Positions 1 to 16,096 of a stretch of 64,000 nucleotides of DNA are shown here, one piece after another. The position numbers and the translations under genes are program-made. Origin of the DNA: Micromonospora sp. MP36 (GTDB lineage Bacteria; Actinomycetota; Actinomycetes; Mycobacteriales; Micromonosporaceae); NCBI RefSeq assembly GCF_008119785.1, contig NZ_VSFA01000001.1, positions 496,001 to 560,000 on the forward strand, in the 5' to 3' direction. The notes under the pieces are model-generated. The model had not been told where the DNA came from. It made no database searches and saw only the letters and a list, made by a program, of their open reading frames with translations. Positions within the stretch are counted from its first letter, which is position 1; every line of letters starts with the position of its first letter.

Positions 1-69
1 GACCCCGCCGAGTACGCCCGCCGCGCCGACCTCACCCGCCGGCTCCGGGTCCCGGCCGTCGAGGGCTGA
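1..69 (+). CDS. C-terminal end of an unidentified protein (partial)
   Basis: Twenty-two codons are open from the first base of the window and end in TGA at 67-69. The peptide is basic (RRADLTRRLRVPAVEG) and typical of this chromosome's codon use. The gene begins before the window, so no function can be assigned. Confidence 0.55.
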   Translation, partial: DPAEYARRADLTRRLRVPAVEG

Positions 70-147
70 CCGTCCCGCCGGCACCGCCGCCCGGACGTCG
101 TACGGCCCGCCGTCCCCGGTGGGACGACGGGCCGCCGCTGTCGTCGG

Positions 148-1338
148 TCAGTTGTTCCGGGTGTTCCGCTGGGTGGTCCCGTCCTGGCCGGCGGTGTCGT
201 CGGTCTGCGGCTGGGTGGGCTGGCTGGCCACCCCGCTGTTCGCCCGACGCTCCAGCACGCCGCGGTTCAGGTGGACCTCGATCAGGTCGTACAGGATGTC
301 GCGCGCCTTGGCGTCGGTGGAGCTGATCCGCTGCCCGTCGGCGCGGGTGACCACGCAGTAGGCGAGGTAGTGGCCGCGTACCTGCCAGCCGACCCGGGCG
401 GCGCCCTTGGCCACGGCCTCGGTGCTGGCGTCGACGGACATGCCCTGCAGCCGGCCCTGGCGCTCGTCAAGCAGCTGCCGCATCCGGTCCCGGGCCCGCT
501 GGGCGCTGGCCACGTCGGTCAGGTTGAACAGGCCGGCGGTGAGCAGGTAGGCCCCGTCGGGGGAGCGGAGGGTCGCCCGGACCACCTGGTTGCAGCCGAG
601 GCGGACCAGCAGGTCCGCGATCTCGCCGGTCGCCGCCACCGCGCAGCTGCCGCTGGACTGCGACTTGAGCACCTGGTAGGCCGGCTGGCCGCTGGTGACC
701 ACCAGCTGCCGCCCCGGGAAGACCTCCTTGGCGGTGAGCGCCGACTGGTCGGTGTCCCGGGAGTCCAGGTCCTTCCCGTCGGCCACGGCCGACTGCTCCA
801 CCGCCGGCTGCCCGGTCTGCTGACCGGCCGTCGGCGTGCCGGTCCGGTCCTGGAGCAGGGCGGCGACGGCCAGGCCGCAGAGCGCGAGCAGCACCAGCAC
901 GGCGGCACCGCCGATCAGCACCTGCCAGGTCCGGCCGCCGCCACGCTTGCGGTCGACCTGGCGGGGCTCGGACAGGTCCAGCTCGTCGACCGTAGCGGCG
1001 ACCGGGGCCTCCGGAGCCGCCGCGGGTGGGCGCGACGCGGCGGTGGCCGCAGGTGGCGCCGGCCGGTGCGGTGCGGCGGCGGGCGGCGGCTGCGGCACGG
1101 TGTCCCGGGAGACGACCGCCCGACCGGATCCGGACCGGGCCGGCACCGGGGCGGGCGTGGGGGCGGGGTCGACGTCGACGGGTGGCCGGGTGCGCCGCAC
1201 CGGCGGGGGCAGCGACGGGGTGGGGAAGCGGGACGGCGAGGGACCCGGCGGTGGCGGTGTCCCGGGTACGGACGGGTCCGACCCGGGCCTCGGGAACTCC
1301 AGGAAGGCGTCCTCATCGGACTCGTACCGATACACCAT
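148..1338 (-). CDS. Pro-rich single-pass membrane protein of unknown function
   Basis: A 396-residue protein in three parts. About 130 residues at the N-terminus are Pro/Ala/Arg-rich and probably disordered in the cytoplasm. One membrane segment follows at about 136-158 (VLIGGAAVLVLLALCGLAVA). The remaining 235 residues or so are predicted extracytoplasmic. I do not recognise a family. The start MVYRYES is preferred over an upstream in-frame ATG because a TAGGGT -10 box ends 7 nt before it (1346-1351), the layout of a leaderless message. The gene is divergent from the methyltransferase at 1502. The outer part contains Cys residues that could form a disulfide. A sensor or septal role is possible, but nothing in the sequence shows it. 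Confidence 0.8.
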   Translation of the reverse strand: MVYRYESDEDAFLEFPRPGSDPSVPGTPPPPGPSPSRFPTPSLPPPVRRTRPPVDVDPAPTPAPVPARSGSGRAVVSRDTVPQPPPAAAPHRPAPPAATAASRPPAAAPEAPVAATVDELDLSEPRQVDRKRGGGRTWQVLIGGAAVLVLLALCGLAVAALLQDRTGTPTAGQQTGQPAVEQSAVADGKDLDSRDTDQSALTAKEVFPGRQLVVTSGQPAYQVLKSQSSGSCAVAATGEIADLLVRLGCNQVVRATLRSPDGAYLLTAGLFNLTDVASAQRARDRMRQLLDERQGRLQGMSVDASTEAVAKGAARVGWQVRGHYLAYCVVTRADGQRISSTDAKARDILYDLIEVHLNRGVLERRANSGVASQPTQPQTDDTAGQDGTTQRNTRNN

Positions 1339-1345
1339 GTGCGTT

Positions 1346-1351
1346 ACCCTA
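1346..1351 (-). promoter_or_regulatory. -10 box of a leaderless promoter
   Basis: TAGGGT on the minus strand ends 7 nt before the ATG at 1338. This is the spacing expected when transcription begins at the start codon. No convincing -35 hexamer is visible. Confidence 0.5.
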
Positions 1352-1501
1352 GGGCCCATTGTCCCTTTCGAGGGTAATTTCGGGGAAATCAAGCGAAGTG
1401 GTGTCGCATCTCTTTTTCGCCCGCCTCGGGCACCTGGCTGGCGCCGCATGCCCCGAGCACCGTCGACGGCACCGTCCCGGCCCGGTGCGACAATGCCCGA
1501 C

Positions 1502-2107
1502 GTGACCGGCGACCACTACTTCACCGCTGAACCCACGACCGCTGCCCAGCCGCGCGAGGTCGAGTTCTCCGTCGCCGGGCGCGACTACACCCTCGCCTCG
1601 GCCGGCGGGGTCTTCTCCGCCGACCGGCTCGACCCCGGCACCGCCGTCCTGCTGCGCAAGGCCGAGCTGCCGAGCGCCGCCGCCACCGGACCGCTGCTCG
1701 ACCTCGGCTGCGGATTCGGGCCGATCACCTGCGTACTCGCCACCAGCGCGCCGGCCGCCGCGGTCTGGGCGGTCGACGTCAACGAGCGGGCCCGCGAGCT
1801 CACCGCCGGCAACGCCGCCCGGGTGGGCGCCGCCGACCGGGTCCGGGTGGCGGCGCCGGACGAGGTGCCGGCCGACCTCTCCTTCGCCGAGATCTGGTCC
1901 AACCCGCCGATCCGGATCGGCAAGCCGGAACTGCACGAGCTGCTGCGGCGCTGGCTGCCCCGGCTCGCCCCGGACGGGATGGCGTGGCTGGTCGTCGCCC
2001 GGCACCTCGGCGGCGACTCGCTGCAGCGCTGGCTGGTCGAGCAGGGCTGGCAGGTCGAGCGGCACGCCAGCCAGAAGGGCTACCGGGTACTGCGGGTCAC
2101 CCGGTAA
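1502..2107 (+). CDS. Class I SAM-dependent methyltransferase, RsmC/RlmG-like
   Basis: A 201-residue methyltransferase with the small-subunit methyltransferase (MTS) signature. The SAM-binding motif I is LLDLGCGFGPITC, and motif IV is NPPIRIGK, the NPPxRxGK form of rRNA guanine-N2 methyltransferases of the RsmC/RlmG group. It matches the length of the single catalytic half; E. coli RsmC has an extra pseudo-domain. The likely reaction is methylation of an RNA base, but the substrate is inferred. GTG 1502 is chosen because a GACAAT -10-like box ends 7 nt upstream, a leaderless layout; an ATG 9 nt earlier (1493) is in frame and possible. Confidence 0.82.
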   Translation: MTGDHYFTAEPTTAAQPREVEFSVAGRDYTLASAGGVFSADRLDPGTAVLLRKAELPSAAATGPLLDLGCGFGPITCVLATSAPAAAVWAVDVNERARELTAGNAARVGAADRVRVAAPDEVPADLSFAEIWSNPPIRIGKPELHELLRRWLPRLAPDGMAWLVVARHLGGDSLQRWLVEQGWQVERHASQKGYRVLRVTR

Positions 2108-2148
2108 TCGAGTGTCGTTCGGGGCGGCCTCTCGGGCAGGATGCCCGC

Positions 2149-3824
<1,676 letters not shown>

Positions 3825-3828
<4 letters not shown>

Positions 3829-4619
3829 TCGACGCCGCGCTGGTCGACCGGCTCTGCGCGGTCAACGGGGTGGTCGCCGTGGCGCTCGGCGGCAGCCGGG
3901 CCCGGGGCGAGCACCGCCCGGACTCCGACTGGGACCTGGGCCTCTACTACCGGGGCCCGCTGGACGTGGCCGGGCTGCGGGCCGTGGCCGCCGTCGCCGA
4001 CGCCGAGGCGCAGCTCACCGCGCCCGGCGGCTGGGGGCCGTGGGTCGACGGCGGTGGCTGGCTGCGCGTCGGCGGGGTGGCGGTGGACTGGATCTACCGC
4101 GACCTCGACCGGGTGCACGCGGTCTGGGCCGACTGCCGAGCCGGCCGCTACACGGTGGGCGTGCAGGCCGGGCACCCGCTCGGTTTCTACTCGCACGCGT
4201 ACGCAGGCGAGTTGGCGTTGGGCCGGGTGCTCGGCGACCCGACCGGGGAGCTGACCGCGCTGCGGTCGGAGACGCAGGCGTATCCGCCCGCGCTGGGGAA
4301 GGCCCTGGTGGCCGGCGGGTGGGAGGCGGGTTTCCTGCTCGACGGGGCGGCCAAGGGTGCCGCCGCCGGGGACAGCGCGTACGTGGCGGGCTGCCTGTTC
4401 CGGGCGGTCGGGGTGCTGGTCCAGGCGCTGCACGGCCGGGCTGGGCGGTGGCTGGTCAACGAGAAGGGGATGATCGCCTCGGCCGGCCGGCTGCCCGATG
4501 CGCCGCCCGACTTCGTGTCCCGGGCGTACGGGCTGCTCGCTGAGGTCGGTCGTACCCCGGAGGAGCTGGCACGGACCCTGGCGGCCGCGCGGCGGCTGGT
4601 CGCCGACGTGCTCGGCTGA
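3825..4619 (+). CDS. Nucleotidyltransferase-domain protein
   Basis: A 264-residue protein with an N-terminal polymerase-beta-type nucleotidyltransferase core. The motif GGSRARGEHRPDSDWDLG at about 22-40 supplies the GGS helix and the two metal-binding Asp residues (DSDWD). This fold transfers NMP to small molecules such as aminoglycosides, or to proteins or RNA; the substrate is unknown. A mainly helical C-terminal part follows. The GTG start lies inside the stop of the ABC-F gene, so the two are translationally coupled. Confidence 0.82.
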
Positions 4620-4682
4620 GCGGGCCGGGCGGCGGCGGACCGGTGCCGGTGTGCCGGGACCGGTGGCAGGGGGACGGCGCGC

Positions 4683-4712
4683 CGCTACGAACTTGATGGC
4701 ATGAACGACTCA
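4683..4712. repeat. Intergenic 30-bp repeat, copy 1
   Basis: The segment starting CGCTACGAACTTGATGGCAT is nearly the same as 43332-43361, which begins CGCTACGAACTTAATGACGT. The two differ at a few positions and both lie between genes. The rest of the 4620-4751 gap shows only GC-rich inverted motifs and the promoter of the next gene. Confidence 0.6.
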
Positions 4713-4738
4713 CCCGGATGCTGGTCCGCGCCTGGGCA

Positions 4739-4744
4739 TAGGGT
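4739..4744 (+). promoter_or_regulatory. -10 box of a leaderless promoter
   Basis: TAGGGT ends 7 nt before GTG 4752. It supports that codon as the start of the aldo/keto reductase and a leaderless transcript. Confidence 0.5.
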
Positions 4745-4751
4745 GGATCTC

Positions 4752-5705
4752 GTGAGTGAGATGACGTACCGCCGGCTGGGCGACTCCGGGCTCGTGGTGT
4801 CCGTGGTCGGCGTCGGCTGCAACAACTTCGGCCGCAAGCTCGACCTCGACGGCACCCGGGCGGTGGTCGAGGCCGCGCTCGATGCCGGCATCAACTTCTT
4901 CGACACCGCCGACATCTACGGCGAACCGCAGGGCGGCTCCGAGGAACTGCTCGGGCAGGCGCTCAAGGGCCACCGCGACGACGTGGTGGTCGCCACCAAG
5001 TTCGGCATGGACATGCACGGCCTGAACGGGCCGGACTTCGGTGCCCGGGGCGCCCGCCGCTACATCGCGCGCGCGGTGGAGGCGTCGCTGCGCCGGCTCG
5101 GCACCGACCACATCGACCTGTACCAGATGCACGAACCCGACCCGGACACCCCGATCGACGAAACCCTTGCCGCCCTGGACGACCTGGTCCGCGCCGGCAA
5201 GGTCCGCTACCTCGGCAACTCGAACTTCGCCGGCTGGCAGATCGCCGACGCCGACTGGACCGCGTCCTCCCAGGGCCGCACCCGCTTCATCTCCGCGCAG
5301 AACCACTACAGCCTGCTGGAGCGGGGCGTGGAGGCCGAGGTCATCCCGGCCTGCGAGCGGTTCGGCCTGGGCATGCTGCCGTTCTTCCCGCTGGCCAACG
5401 GCCTGCTCACCGGCAAGTACCACCGCGGCGAGGCGCCGCCCGCCGGCAGCCGGCTCGCCGGCGGCGGCCGGTACGCCGAGCGGCTGGCCGCGGCGGACTG
5501 GGACACCATCGAGGCGATCAGGTCGTACGCGGCGGAGCGCGGCATCTCGATGCTCCAGGTGGCCATCGGCGGACTCGCCGCGCGCCCCGCGGTGACCTCG
5601 GTGATCGCCGGCGCCACCACGCCCGAGCAGGTGCGCGCCAACGCCGAGGCGGGGACCTGGCAGCCCACCGACGAGGACCTGGCCGCCCTCGACGCCATCC
5701 TCTGA
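4752..5705 (+). CDS. Aldo/keto reductase
   Basis: A 317-residue NADPH-dependent oxidoreductase with a TIM-barrel fold. Visible are the N-terminal YRRLGDSGLVVS strand, the catalytic Asp/Tyr in FFDTADIYG, the catalytic Lys in VVATKFGM, the His in LYQMHEPD, and a C-terminal cofactor region (SVIAGATTPEQV). This is the YajO/Tas-like group, which reduces aldehydes or ketones; the physiological substrate is unknown. GTG 4752 follows a TAGGGT box by 7 nt; ATG 4761 three codons on is the alternative. A strong hairpin follows the gene. Confidence 0.88.
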   Translation: MSEMTYRRLGDSGLVVSVVGVGCNNFGRKLDLDGTRAVVEAALDAGINFFDTADIYGEPQGGSEELLGQALKGHRDDVVVATKFGMDMHGLNGPDFGARGARRYIARAVEASLRRLGTDHIDLYQMHEPDPDTPIDETLAALDDLVRAGKVRYLGNSNFAGWQIADADWTASSQGRTRFISAQNHYSLLERGVEAEVIPACERFGLGMLPFFPLANGLLTGKYHRGEAPPAGSRLAGGGRYAERLAAADWDTIEAIRSYAAERGISMLQVAIGGLAARPAVTSVIAGATTPEQVRANAEAGTWQPTDEDLAALDAIL

Positions 5706-5721
5706 TTCGACCCGCACACCC

Positions 5722-5756
5722 GCTGCCCCGGCGCCGTCCCACGGCACCGGGGCAGC
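5722..5756 (+). terminator. Hairpin terminator after the aldo/keto reductase
   Basis: Arms GCTGCCCCGG and CCGGGGCAGC, with further inner pairing (GCCGT/ACGGC), form a long GC stem 16 nt after the stop codon. There is no U-run, as is common in high-GC actinomycetes. Confidence 0.6.
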
Positions 5757-5866
5757 GCGCTGTCCGCCGCTCATCCGGGCATCAGGACAGCATGGCGTGA
5801 CCGGGTGAGCACTTGCTGTCCGTGCCCTCCACAGCCGACGGTGGGTGGGAAATGTGTCACCCGCCC

Positions 5867-5896
5867 TTGGCGGATCCGTGGCGGGCGTCGTACGGT
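5867..5896 (+). promoter_or_regulatory. Promoter of the thiamine operon
   Basis: TTGGCG (5867-5872) and TACGGT (5891-5896) are separated by 18 bp. Transcription would start near 5903, just before the TPP riboswitch aptamer. Confidence 0.55.
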
Positions 5897-5908
5897 AGGC
5901 CGCAAGTG

Positions 5909-5996
5909 ACCCACGGGAGCCCGGTGCACCGGGCTGAGAGGGGGGCTGCAGCCCCCGACCGTCGAACCTGATCCGGGTAATGCCGGCGCAGGGAGG
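5909..5996 (+). promoter_or_regulatory. TPP riboswitch (THI element)
   Basis: All the conserved segments of the thiamine-pyrophosphate aptamer are present in order: ACGGGAGC, GGGCTGAGAGG, a variable GGGGGCTGCAGCCCCC hairpin, ACCGTCGAACCTGATC, and CCGGGTAATGCCGGCGCAGGGA. The aptamer's 3' strand runs straight into the GGGAGGAG ribosome-binding site (5991-5998) of thiE. Thiamine pyrophosphate binding is therefore likely to hide this site and block translation of the operon. It is the only such element in the window, so it probably controls all seven thi genes. Confidence 0.96.
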
Positions 5997-6005
5997 AGTG
6001 TTGCC

Positions 6006-6632
6006 GTGCCGTCCCTGGGACGTCTGCATCTGATCACCGACACCCGGCCGGGGCGGGACCCGCTCGCCGTGCTGCGCGCCGCACTGCCGGTCGCCCGCGC
6101 CGAACTGGTCGTCCAGGTCCGGGTAGCAGACGACGCCACCGACCGGGAGGCGTACGAGCTGGCCCGCCGGGTCGTCGCCCTGTGCCGGCCGTACGGCGCG
6201 GCCTGTCTGCTCAACGACCGGCTGCACGTGGCGCTCGCGGTGGACGCGGCCGGCGGTCACGTCGGTGCGGACGACCTGCCCGTGGCAGCCGCCCGCCAGG
6301 TGCTCGGCTCGGCCGCCGTGCTCGGCGCCACCGCGCGGGAACCGGGGACCGCCGCGGCGGCCGTCGCCGCCGGGGCCAGCTACCTGGGCGTGGGCCCCTG
6401 CCACGCCACCACCACCAAGGCCGGGCTGCCCGACCCGATCGGCCCCGCCGGCGTACGTGCGGTCGTCGAGGCAGTGGACGTGCCGGTGATCGCCATCGGC
6501 GGGGTGACCGCCGCGAGCGTGCCGGCGCTGCGCGCCGCCGGGGCGTACGGGGTGGCGGTGGTCGGGGCGCTGTCGGGGACGGCCGATCCCGCTCGGGCGA
6601 CGGCCGAGCTGCTGGGAGCGCTGGCGTGTTGA
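6006..6632 (+). CDS. thiE: Thiamine-phosphate synthase (first ThiE-family copy)
   Basis: A 208-residue TIM-barrel protein that should couple HMP-pyrophosphate to the thiazole phosphate to give thiamine phosphate. Visible family features are the early LHLITD strand, the phosphate-binding GPCHATTTKAG loop at about 129-139 (GPVxPTxTK in typical ThiE), and the C-terminal VIAIGGVT and GVAVVGAL strands. GTG 6006 follows GGGAGGAG at good spacing, directly behind the TPP riboswitch. It is first in the operon and overlaps or abuts thiO. A second, more divergent ThiE-like gene lies at 8726. The presence of two raises the question of whether one is a TenI-type protein. Confidence 0.88.
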   Translation: MPSLGRLHLITDTRPGRDPLAVLRAALPVARAELVVQVRVADDATDREAYELARRVVALCRPYGAACLLNDRLHVALAVDAAGGHVGADDLPVAAARQVLGSAAVLGATAREPGTAAAAVAAGASYLGVGPCHATTTKAGLPDPIGPAGVRAVVEAVDVPVIAIGGVTAASVPALRAAGAYGVAVVGALSGTADPARATAELLGALAC

Positions 6633-6663
6633 GCAGGCACCCCTCCGCTACCGGCGGCGTCAA

Positions 6664-6679
6664 CCAGGGACCCTTCCTT

Positions 6680-6682
<3 letters not shown>
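6664..6682. repeat. Short palindromic element P1 (AGGGACCCTT core)
   Basis: CCAGGGACCCTTCCTTG lies between thiE and thiO and reaches into the likely thiO start codon. Its reverse strand, AGGAAGGGTCCCTGG, resembles the elements at 8761 and 32772, which carry AGGAgrGGGCCCCT-like cores. Confidence 0.4.
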
Positions 6683-11990
<5,308 letters not shown>

Positions 11991-11994
11991 ACAT

Positions 11995-12036
11995 CCCCGG
12001 ACCGGGCCGACCAGGCCTGGTCGGCCCGGCCCGGGG
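11995..12036. terminator. Bidirectional terminator palindrome
   Basis: Two 21-nt arms centred between 12015 and 12016 (CCCCGGACCGGGCCGACCAG and its partner) pair with one mismatch. The palindrome sits in the 46-bp gap between the converging thiC and the large minus-strand gene. Confidence 0.8.
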
Positions 12037-15000
12037 TCAGTCGCGGTGGTGGCGGCCGCCGCGCAGCGATGCGATGTCCTGCCCGTCGGAGTCCGAGGCG
12101 AGTCCGGCGACCCAGTCGACGTACTCCTCGTCCTGCGCCGCCAGCGACTCGGGCTCGCGGGCGGTGTCAGCCGGTCCGCTCTTGGCCCGGTTGCGCCGGA
12201 ACAGGCCCCGGAGCTTCGACTTCGCGTCCCCTGGGTCCTCGGCCAGCTCCGCCGCGGACCGGCCTGCGGCCTCGGCGTGCCGGCCGCCGGCCTGCGGGGC
12301 GTTCGGGAGGACGGGGTTCGCCCGCCGGGCGTTGGCGAAGGCGTCCCACCGGGTGTCCCGACCCAGGTCCGGCAGGGCTCGGTGACGGGGACGCGGCATC
12401 GGCTCGGCCCGGGTCGGCTCGGCCGCCGCCCGGTCCGGAGTATCCGTCGTGCCGCTGGTCGCTTCGCTGTCCGGGCCAGGTCCGGTGGTGTCCCGTGGGG
12501 CGAGCGGTTGGCTCGGCACGGACGCGACCGGTTGGCTCGGTGCGGGCGCGGCTGCGGCCGGCGGGCTGGGCGGGGGTGCCACCGGCCCGGTCGGCCGATC
12601 GCCGCCCAGCTGGTCCGTCACGTCCCCGAAGATCGGGAAGCGCGGGCGCGGCGAGGCTGGCGGGTTGACCGAGCTGGGCAGGGCGGCGGGCTCGTCGTCG
12701 GAGAAGTAGTAGCTGGGAGTCCGCCGTCCACCGTCGCCGGTCGCGGGGTTCGCCGTGGCGTCGGCCGGCCCAGCGTCGAACGGCGAGGTCCGGCCGCTGG
12801 TCCTGCGGTCGAAATCGCCGGCCGTCCGGGGGGCCGGCGGAGTAGCCGGGGGCCCCGAGCGTTCCGGTACGTCGACCGTGGGCGCGGCGGCGTCTGCCGG
12901 GGTCGCCTCCACCGGCGCGGCCGGGACCTGAGGCGCCCCGGTCGGAGCAACCGGGGGCCGGGACGCCTCGATCGGGGCCGCCGGGGCCGGGACTGCCTCG
13001 GCCGGGATCGCTTCGATCCGGGTGGTCCGGGCCGGGGCCGCCTGGTCCGACGTCGCCTGATCCGACGTCGCCCGGTCGGGGGCGACCTGGTCCCCGGCCG
13101 GCCGGGCCAGGGTCGCGTGGGCTGGCGTTCCCTGGGACGGCGGCAGCCTGTCCGCGCTCGGTTGAGCGGTGGGCTGCGTCGCCTGACCCCGGGTCGCCTG
13201 GCCCCGGGTCGCCTGAGCCGGGCTTGTCTGGGCGGACTTTGTCTGGGGCGGCGTCGTTTTGGCCGGGGCCGCCGGGACCGGCGTCGCTTCGGTCGGGGTC
13301 GCCCCGGTGGGGGTCGCCGCGACCGGGTTCGCCGTGTCGGTCGGCTCGGCCGGAGTCGTCGCGGTGGCCGGGCTGGTGCGAGTCTTGCGTCCGCGCCTGG
13401 ATCGGCTGCCCGGGCGGGTGCTGGTCGAGCCCGGCTCGCCCGCACCGGCCGCCGCCTTCGCCGCAGGGTTCGTCGGCGCGCTCGCCGATGCGGCTGCGTC
13501 GGTCCGGTCGCGCCGAACCTGGGCCGGCTCGGTCGCGTCCACCGCCGGTCGCCTGGTGCTCGTCTCGGCTTCGTCCTGCCGGGCGTTGTCCGCCTCGGCC
13601 GGGATCGGCTCTGGCGCGGGCGGCGGTTGCCGGCGGGACCGGCGGCCGGCGGCCGGCCGCGCGACGGGGGCCGGCGTCGCCGAGTCGGGTCGGTCCGCCC
13701 GCGCCGGGGTCTCGCCGTTCGGCTCGGCCGGCGGAACGGTGGCCGACGTCGTGGCCGGCCTCCCGAGCGCCGTGCCGGCGTGAGGCTCTGCCGTGACCGG
13801 CGCCTCGGCGCGCGGTGCCGCGTCCGCGACCGCCGACGCCGCGACGTCCGGTGCTGGCGATGGCACCAGCTCCGGAAGCATGTCTGAAGCAGGAGCCGGA
13901 GCTGAAGCCGAAGCCGGTGCGCCGGCGGTCGCTACCTGCGGCTCGGCGGGTGCTTGCGGGGCCGGGTGCCCGGCGGCGAGCACGTCGATGGCGGAGGTGC
14001 GCCGCGTCGGGGGCAGCAGTCCCGGGGCCCGCAGGTTCCGCATCACGTCCTCGGCGTCGCGCGCGACGACGGGCTCCTCGCCGCCGGCGTCGCCGACCTG
14101 GTGGCCATCCTGCTCCGATCCGCCGGGGTCGGCCTCGGCCGCGGAGGCCGGCTGGTCGGCGGAACTGCCGCCGGGGGGCTCGGCCGCCGAGGTCGGCTCG
14201 TCGGCGGAGCTGCGCTCGTCGGCGGAAGTGCGCTCGCCGACGGAGCTGCGTTCGTCGGCGGAGCCACGCTTGGTGGCGGCGGTGTGCTCAAGGGAGTCGG
14301 TGTGATCGGCGGAGGCGGTGTCCGTGCCGGAACCGCTGCGGTCGGCGGAGGTGTTGGGCAGGGCGGACGGTGTGCGGTCAGCGAGAGCGGCGTGCTTACG
14401 GGTTCCGTGGTCGTCGCCGCCGGTGGGCTCGATGGCGGGACGGTCCGCGGAGCGGCTGCGGTCGGAGACCGTCCGGGGCGGAAGGGCCGCCCGGGGGGCC
14501 GGCGTGAGGCCGGCGGGCACCGGCCAGTCCCAGTGGGCGGGCCTGGCGGCACCGGCACCCCGAGGGCTCGCCTCGGGCCCAACTTCGGGACGGTCCGGTT
14601 CGCTAGAAGTGCCCTCTTCAGCCCCCAGAGGGCCGGTGGCCGTGAGGGGACCGGCGGCCGTCAGGGAACCAGTGGCCGTCAGGGAACCGGTGGCCGTCAG
14701 GGAACCGGTGGCCGTCAGGGAACCGGTGGCCGTCAGGGAACCGGTGGCCGTGAGGGGACCGGTGGCCGGGTCGGCGGCGGGGTCCGGGTCGCCGGGGGTG
14801 GCGGGCGACGACGGCAGGGGCTGGAGGATGTCGGTGGGCTCGATCGCGGCGGTCTCGGCCGCGGCGACCGTCCGGCGTAGCACCGTGGTGGCGGTCGAGC
14901 CGAGCGCGCCGGCGGCGACCGCGACCAGCGCCCCGTAGTAGGGGGCGAGCTGGTACCGGTCGGTCGCGTCGCCGGGGCCGGCGGTCAGGTACGCGAAGGC

Positions 15001-15714
15001 CAGCAGGACCGGCCCCGCCGCGCCCGCCGCCCCGCCGATGAGCGGGGAGTGGCCGCGCTGGCGGGCTACCGCCCCGACCGCCGCGCCGGCTAGCAGGGCC
15101 ACCGTGGGCATGATCAGCGCGGCCAGGCGTTGCGCCGGCGCGGGGTCCAGCCAGGACGGTTCGAGGACCCCGAGGCGTACGCTCAGCAGTGGCCCCGCCG
15201 AGGCCACCGACGGTGCGGCGGATACCAGCGCGAGCAGCCAGACGATCACCGCGCTCAGCGCGATGTTCCAGCCCAGCGGCGGCTTGAGCAGGACGGCGAT
15301 CGCGGCGCCGGCCCCGACCACCGCGCCGAGGATCGCGCAGACGCCGACCGCCCACACCGGCTCGATGGTGCCGCCGAGCTCGGCCGCGCGGGCCGGCTGC
15401 ATGCACAGCGGTGCGACGACGGTCGCGCCCAGCGCGGCGGCGCCGGCGACGGCGAGCTGTTCGCTGGTGCCGCCGGGCAGCCCGTCCCGCCGGGCGAACC
15501 GTTGGGTGAGGACGGCACCGGTCACCGCGGCGATCGCCGCGAACCAGGCGACCCAGGCAAGCTGGGCGGGCCACCGGTTGACCGAGCCGTCGATGAACGC
15601 GCCGTTGAGGCGTACGACGCCGAACCCGTACGCGACGCCAAGCTGGCCGGCCCCGGCCAGCAGGCTCACCACGAGCGCCGTGAGCAGCAGCCTGCCCCAC
15701 GTCCGAAAGGCCAT
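12037..15714 (-). CDS. Large multi-pass membrane protein with a 900-residue disordered tail
   Basis: A 1225-residue protein. The first 290 or so residues hold about seven to eight hydrophobic segments ([52 protein letters not shown], and others). The remaining 900 or so are rich in Ala, Pro, Thr, Ser and Glu and should be disordered, with LTATGS hexapeptide repeats at about 315-360. A short conserved-looking C-terminal end includes the acidic [15 protein letters not shown]. It resembles no enzyme; a structural or scaffolding role at the envelope is a guess. ATG 15714 is chosen because TAACGT (15722-15727) ends 7 nt before it and covers the upstream GTG 15723. Confidence 0.8.
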   Translation of the reverse strand: MAFRTWGRLLLTALVVSLLAGAGQLGVAYGFGVVRLNGAFIDGSVNRWPAQLAWVAWFAAIAAVTGAVLTQRFARRDGLPGGTSEQLAVAGAAALGATVVAPLCMQPARAAELGGTIEPVWAVGVCAILGAVVGAGAAIAVLLKPPLGWNIALSAVIVWLLALVSAAPSVASAGPLLSVRLGVLEPSWLDPAPAQRLAALIMPTVALLAGAAVGAVARQRGHSPLIGGAAGAAGPVLLAFAYLTAGPGDATDRYQLAPYYGALVAVAAGALGSTATTVLRRTVAAAETAAIEPTDILQPLPSSPATPGDPDPAADPATGPLTATGSLTATGSLTATGSLTATGSLTATGSLTAAGPLTATGPLGAEEGTSSEPDRPEVGPEASPRGAGAARPAHWDWPVPAGLTPAPRAALPPRTVSDRSRSADRPAIEPTGGDDHGTRKHAALADRTPSALPNTSADRSGSGTDTASADHTDSLEHTAATKRGSADERSSVGERTSADERSSADEPTSAAEPPGGSSADQPASAAEADPGGSEQDGHQVGDAGGEEPVVARDAEDVMRNLRAPGLLPPTRRTSAIDVLAAGHPAPQAPAEPQVATAGAPASASAPAPASDMLPELVPSPAPDVAASAVADAAPRAEAPVTAEPHAGTALGRPATTSATVPPAEPNGETPARADRPDSATPAPVARPAAGRRSRRQPPPAPEPIPAEADNARQDEAETSTRRPAVDATEPAQVRRDRTDAAASASAPTNPAAKAAAGAGEPGSTSTRPGSRSRRGRKTRTSPATATTPAEPTDTANPVAATPTGATPTEATPVPAAPAKTTPPQTKSAQTSPAQATRGQATRGQATQPTAQPSADRLPPSQGTPAHATLARPAGDQVAPDRATSDQATSDQAAPARTTRIEAIPAEAVPAPAAPIEASRPPVAPTGAPQVPAAPVEATPADAAAPTVDVPERSGPPATPPAPRTAGDFDRRTSGRTSPFDAGPADATANPATGDGGRRTPSYYFSDDEPAALPSSVNPPASPRPRFPIFGDVTDQLGGDRPTGPVAPPPSPPAAAAPAPSQPVASVPSQPLAPRDTTGPGPDSEATSGTTDTPDRAAAEPTRAEPMPRPRHRALPDLGRDTRWDAFANARRANPVLPNAPQAGGRHAEAAGRSAAELAEDPGDAKSKLRGLFRRNRAKSGPADTAREPESLAAQDEEYVDWVAGLASDSDGQDIASLRGGRHHRD
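14630..14773 (-). repeat. Eight tandem 18-bp units encoding LTATGS
   Basis: Units of GAACCGGTGGCCGTCAGG and close variants run at exact 18-bp spacing (for example 14666, 14684, 14702, 14720, 14738). On the coding strand they give Leu-Thr-Ala-Thr-Gly-Ser/Pro repeats. The near identity of the central four units suggests recent expansion by slippage. Confidence 0.9.
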
Positions 15715-15721
15715 GTCCGGC

Positions 15722-15727
15722 ACGTTA
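15722..15727 (-). promoter_or_regulatory. -10 box of a leaderless promoter
   Basis: TAACGT on the minus strand, 7 nt before ATG 15714, in the 64-bp gap after the cupin gene. Confidence 0.45.
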
Positions 15728-15787
15728 CGGCCAGGTGGGGTCGATCGCCACTTACCACTCTGTGGCGGCGAGCCGGTGTCGGCGTGG

Positions 15788-16096
15788 TTACTTCAGCTCG
15801 ACCAGCCGGGCCAGGTAGGTGGTGTCGCCGACGTTGGTCAGCATGTGCACGGCGCCGGGGTCGCGGTAGACCACCCCGCCGGTCGGTTCGTCGGCGTCGA
15901 TCGTGGTGCCGTCGATCGTCTGCACCACGTTCTTCGCGCCCTGGATCGCGACCACCAGGTACGGGTGGTCGTGCCGGTGCAGCGGCTGCCGCTCACCCGG
16001 CTCCAGGCGGATGTGCCAGACGCGCACCTTGTCGTTCTCGAAGACGATCTCCTGGCCCACCGGGCCGAGTTCGAGGTCGGCGGAGAGGTCGGTCAT
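15788..16096 (-). CDS. Small single-domain cupin protein
   Basis: A 102-residue beta-barrel with the cupin metal site RQPLHRHDHPYLVV in motif 1 and a second His (AVHMLTNVG) in motif 2. Small cupins bind a metal and may be enzymes, isomerases or ligand sensors; no reaction can be named. ATG 16096 overlaps the stop of the upstream F420-type oxidoreductase by 4 bp, so the two proteins probably work together with the ABC importer nearby. Confidence 0.85.
   Translation of the reverse strand: MTDLSADLELGPVGQEIVFENDKVRVWHIRLEPGERQPLHRHDHPYLVVAIQGAKNVVQTIDGTTIDADEPTGGVVYRDPGAVHMLTNVGDTTYLARLVELK

Noticed and set aside
14630..14773. Regular 18-bp repeats as a possible CRISPR array
   Set aside because: The units are directly adjacent with no spacers and are in frame, coding LTATGS. 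No cas genes are present.
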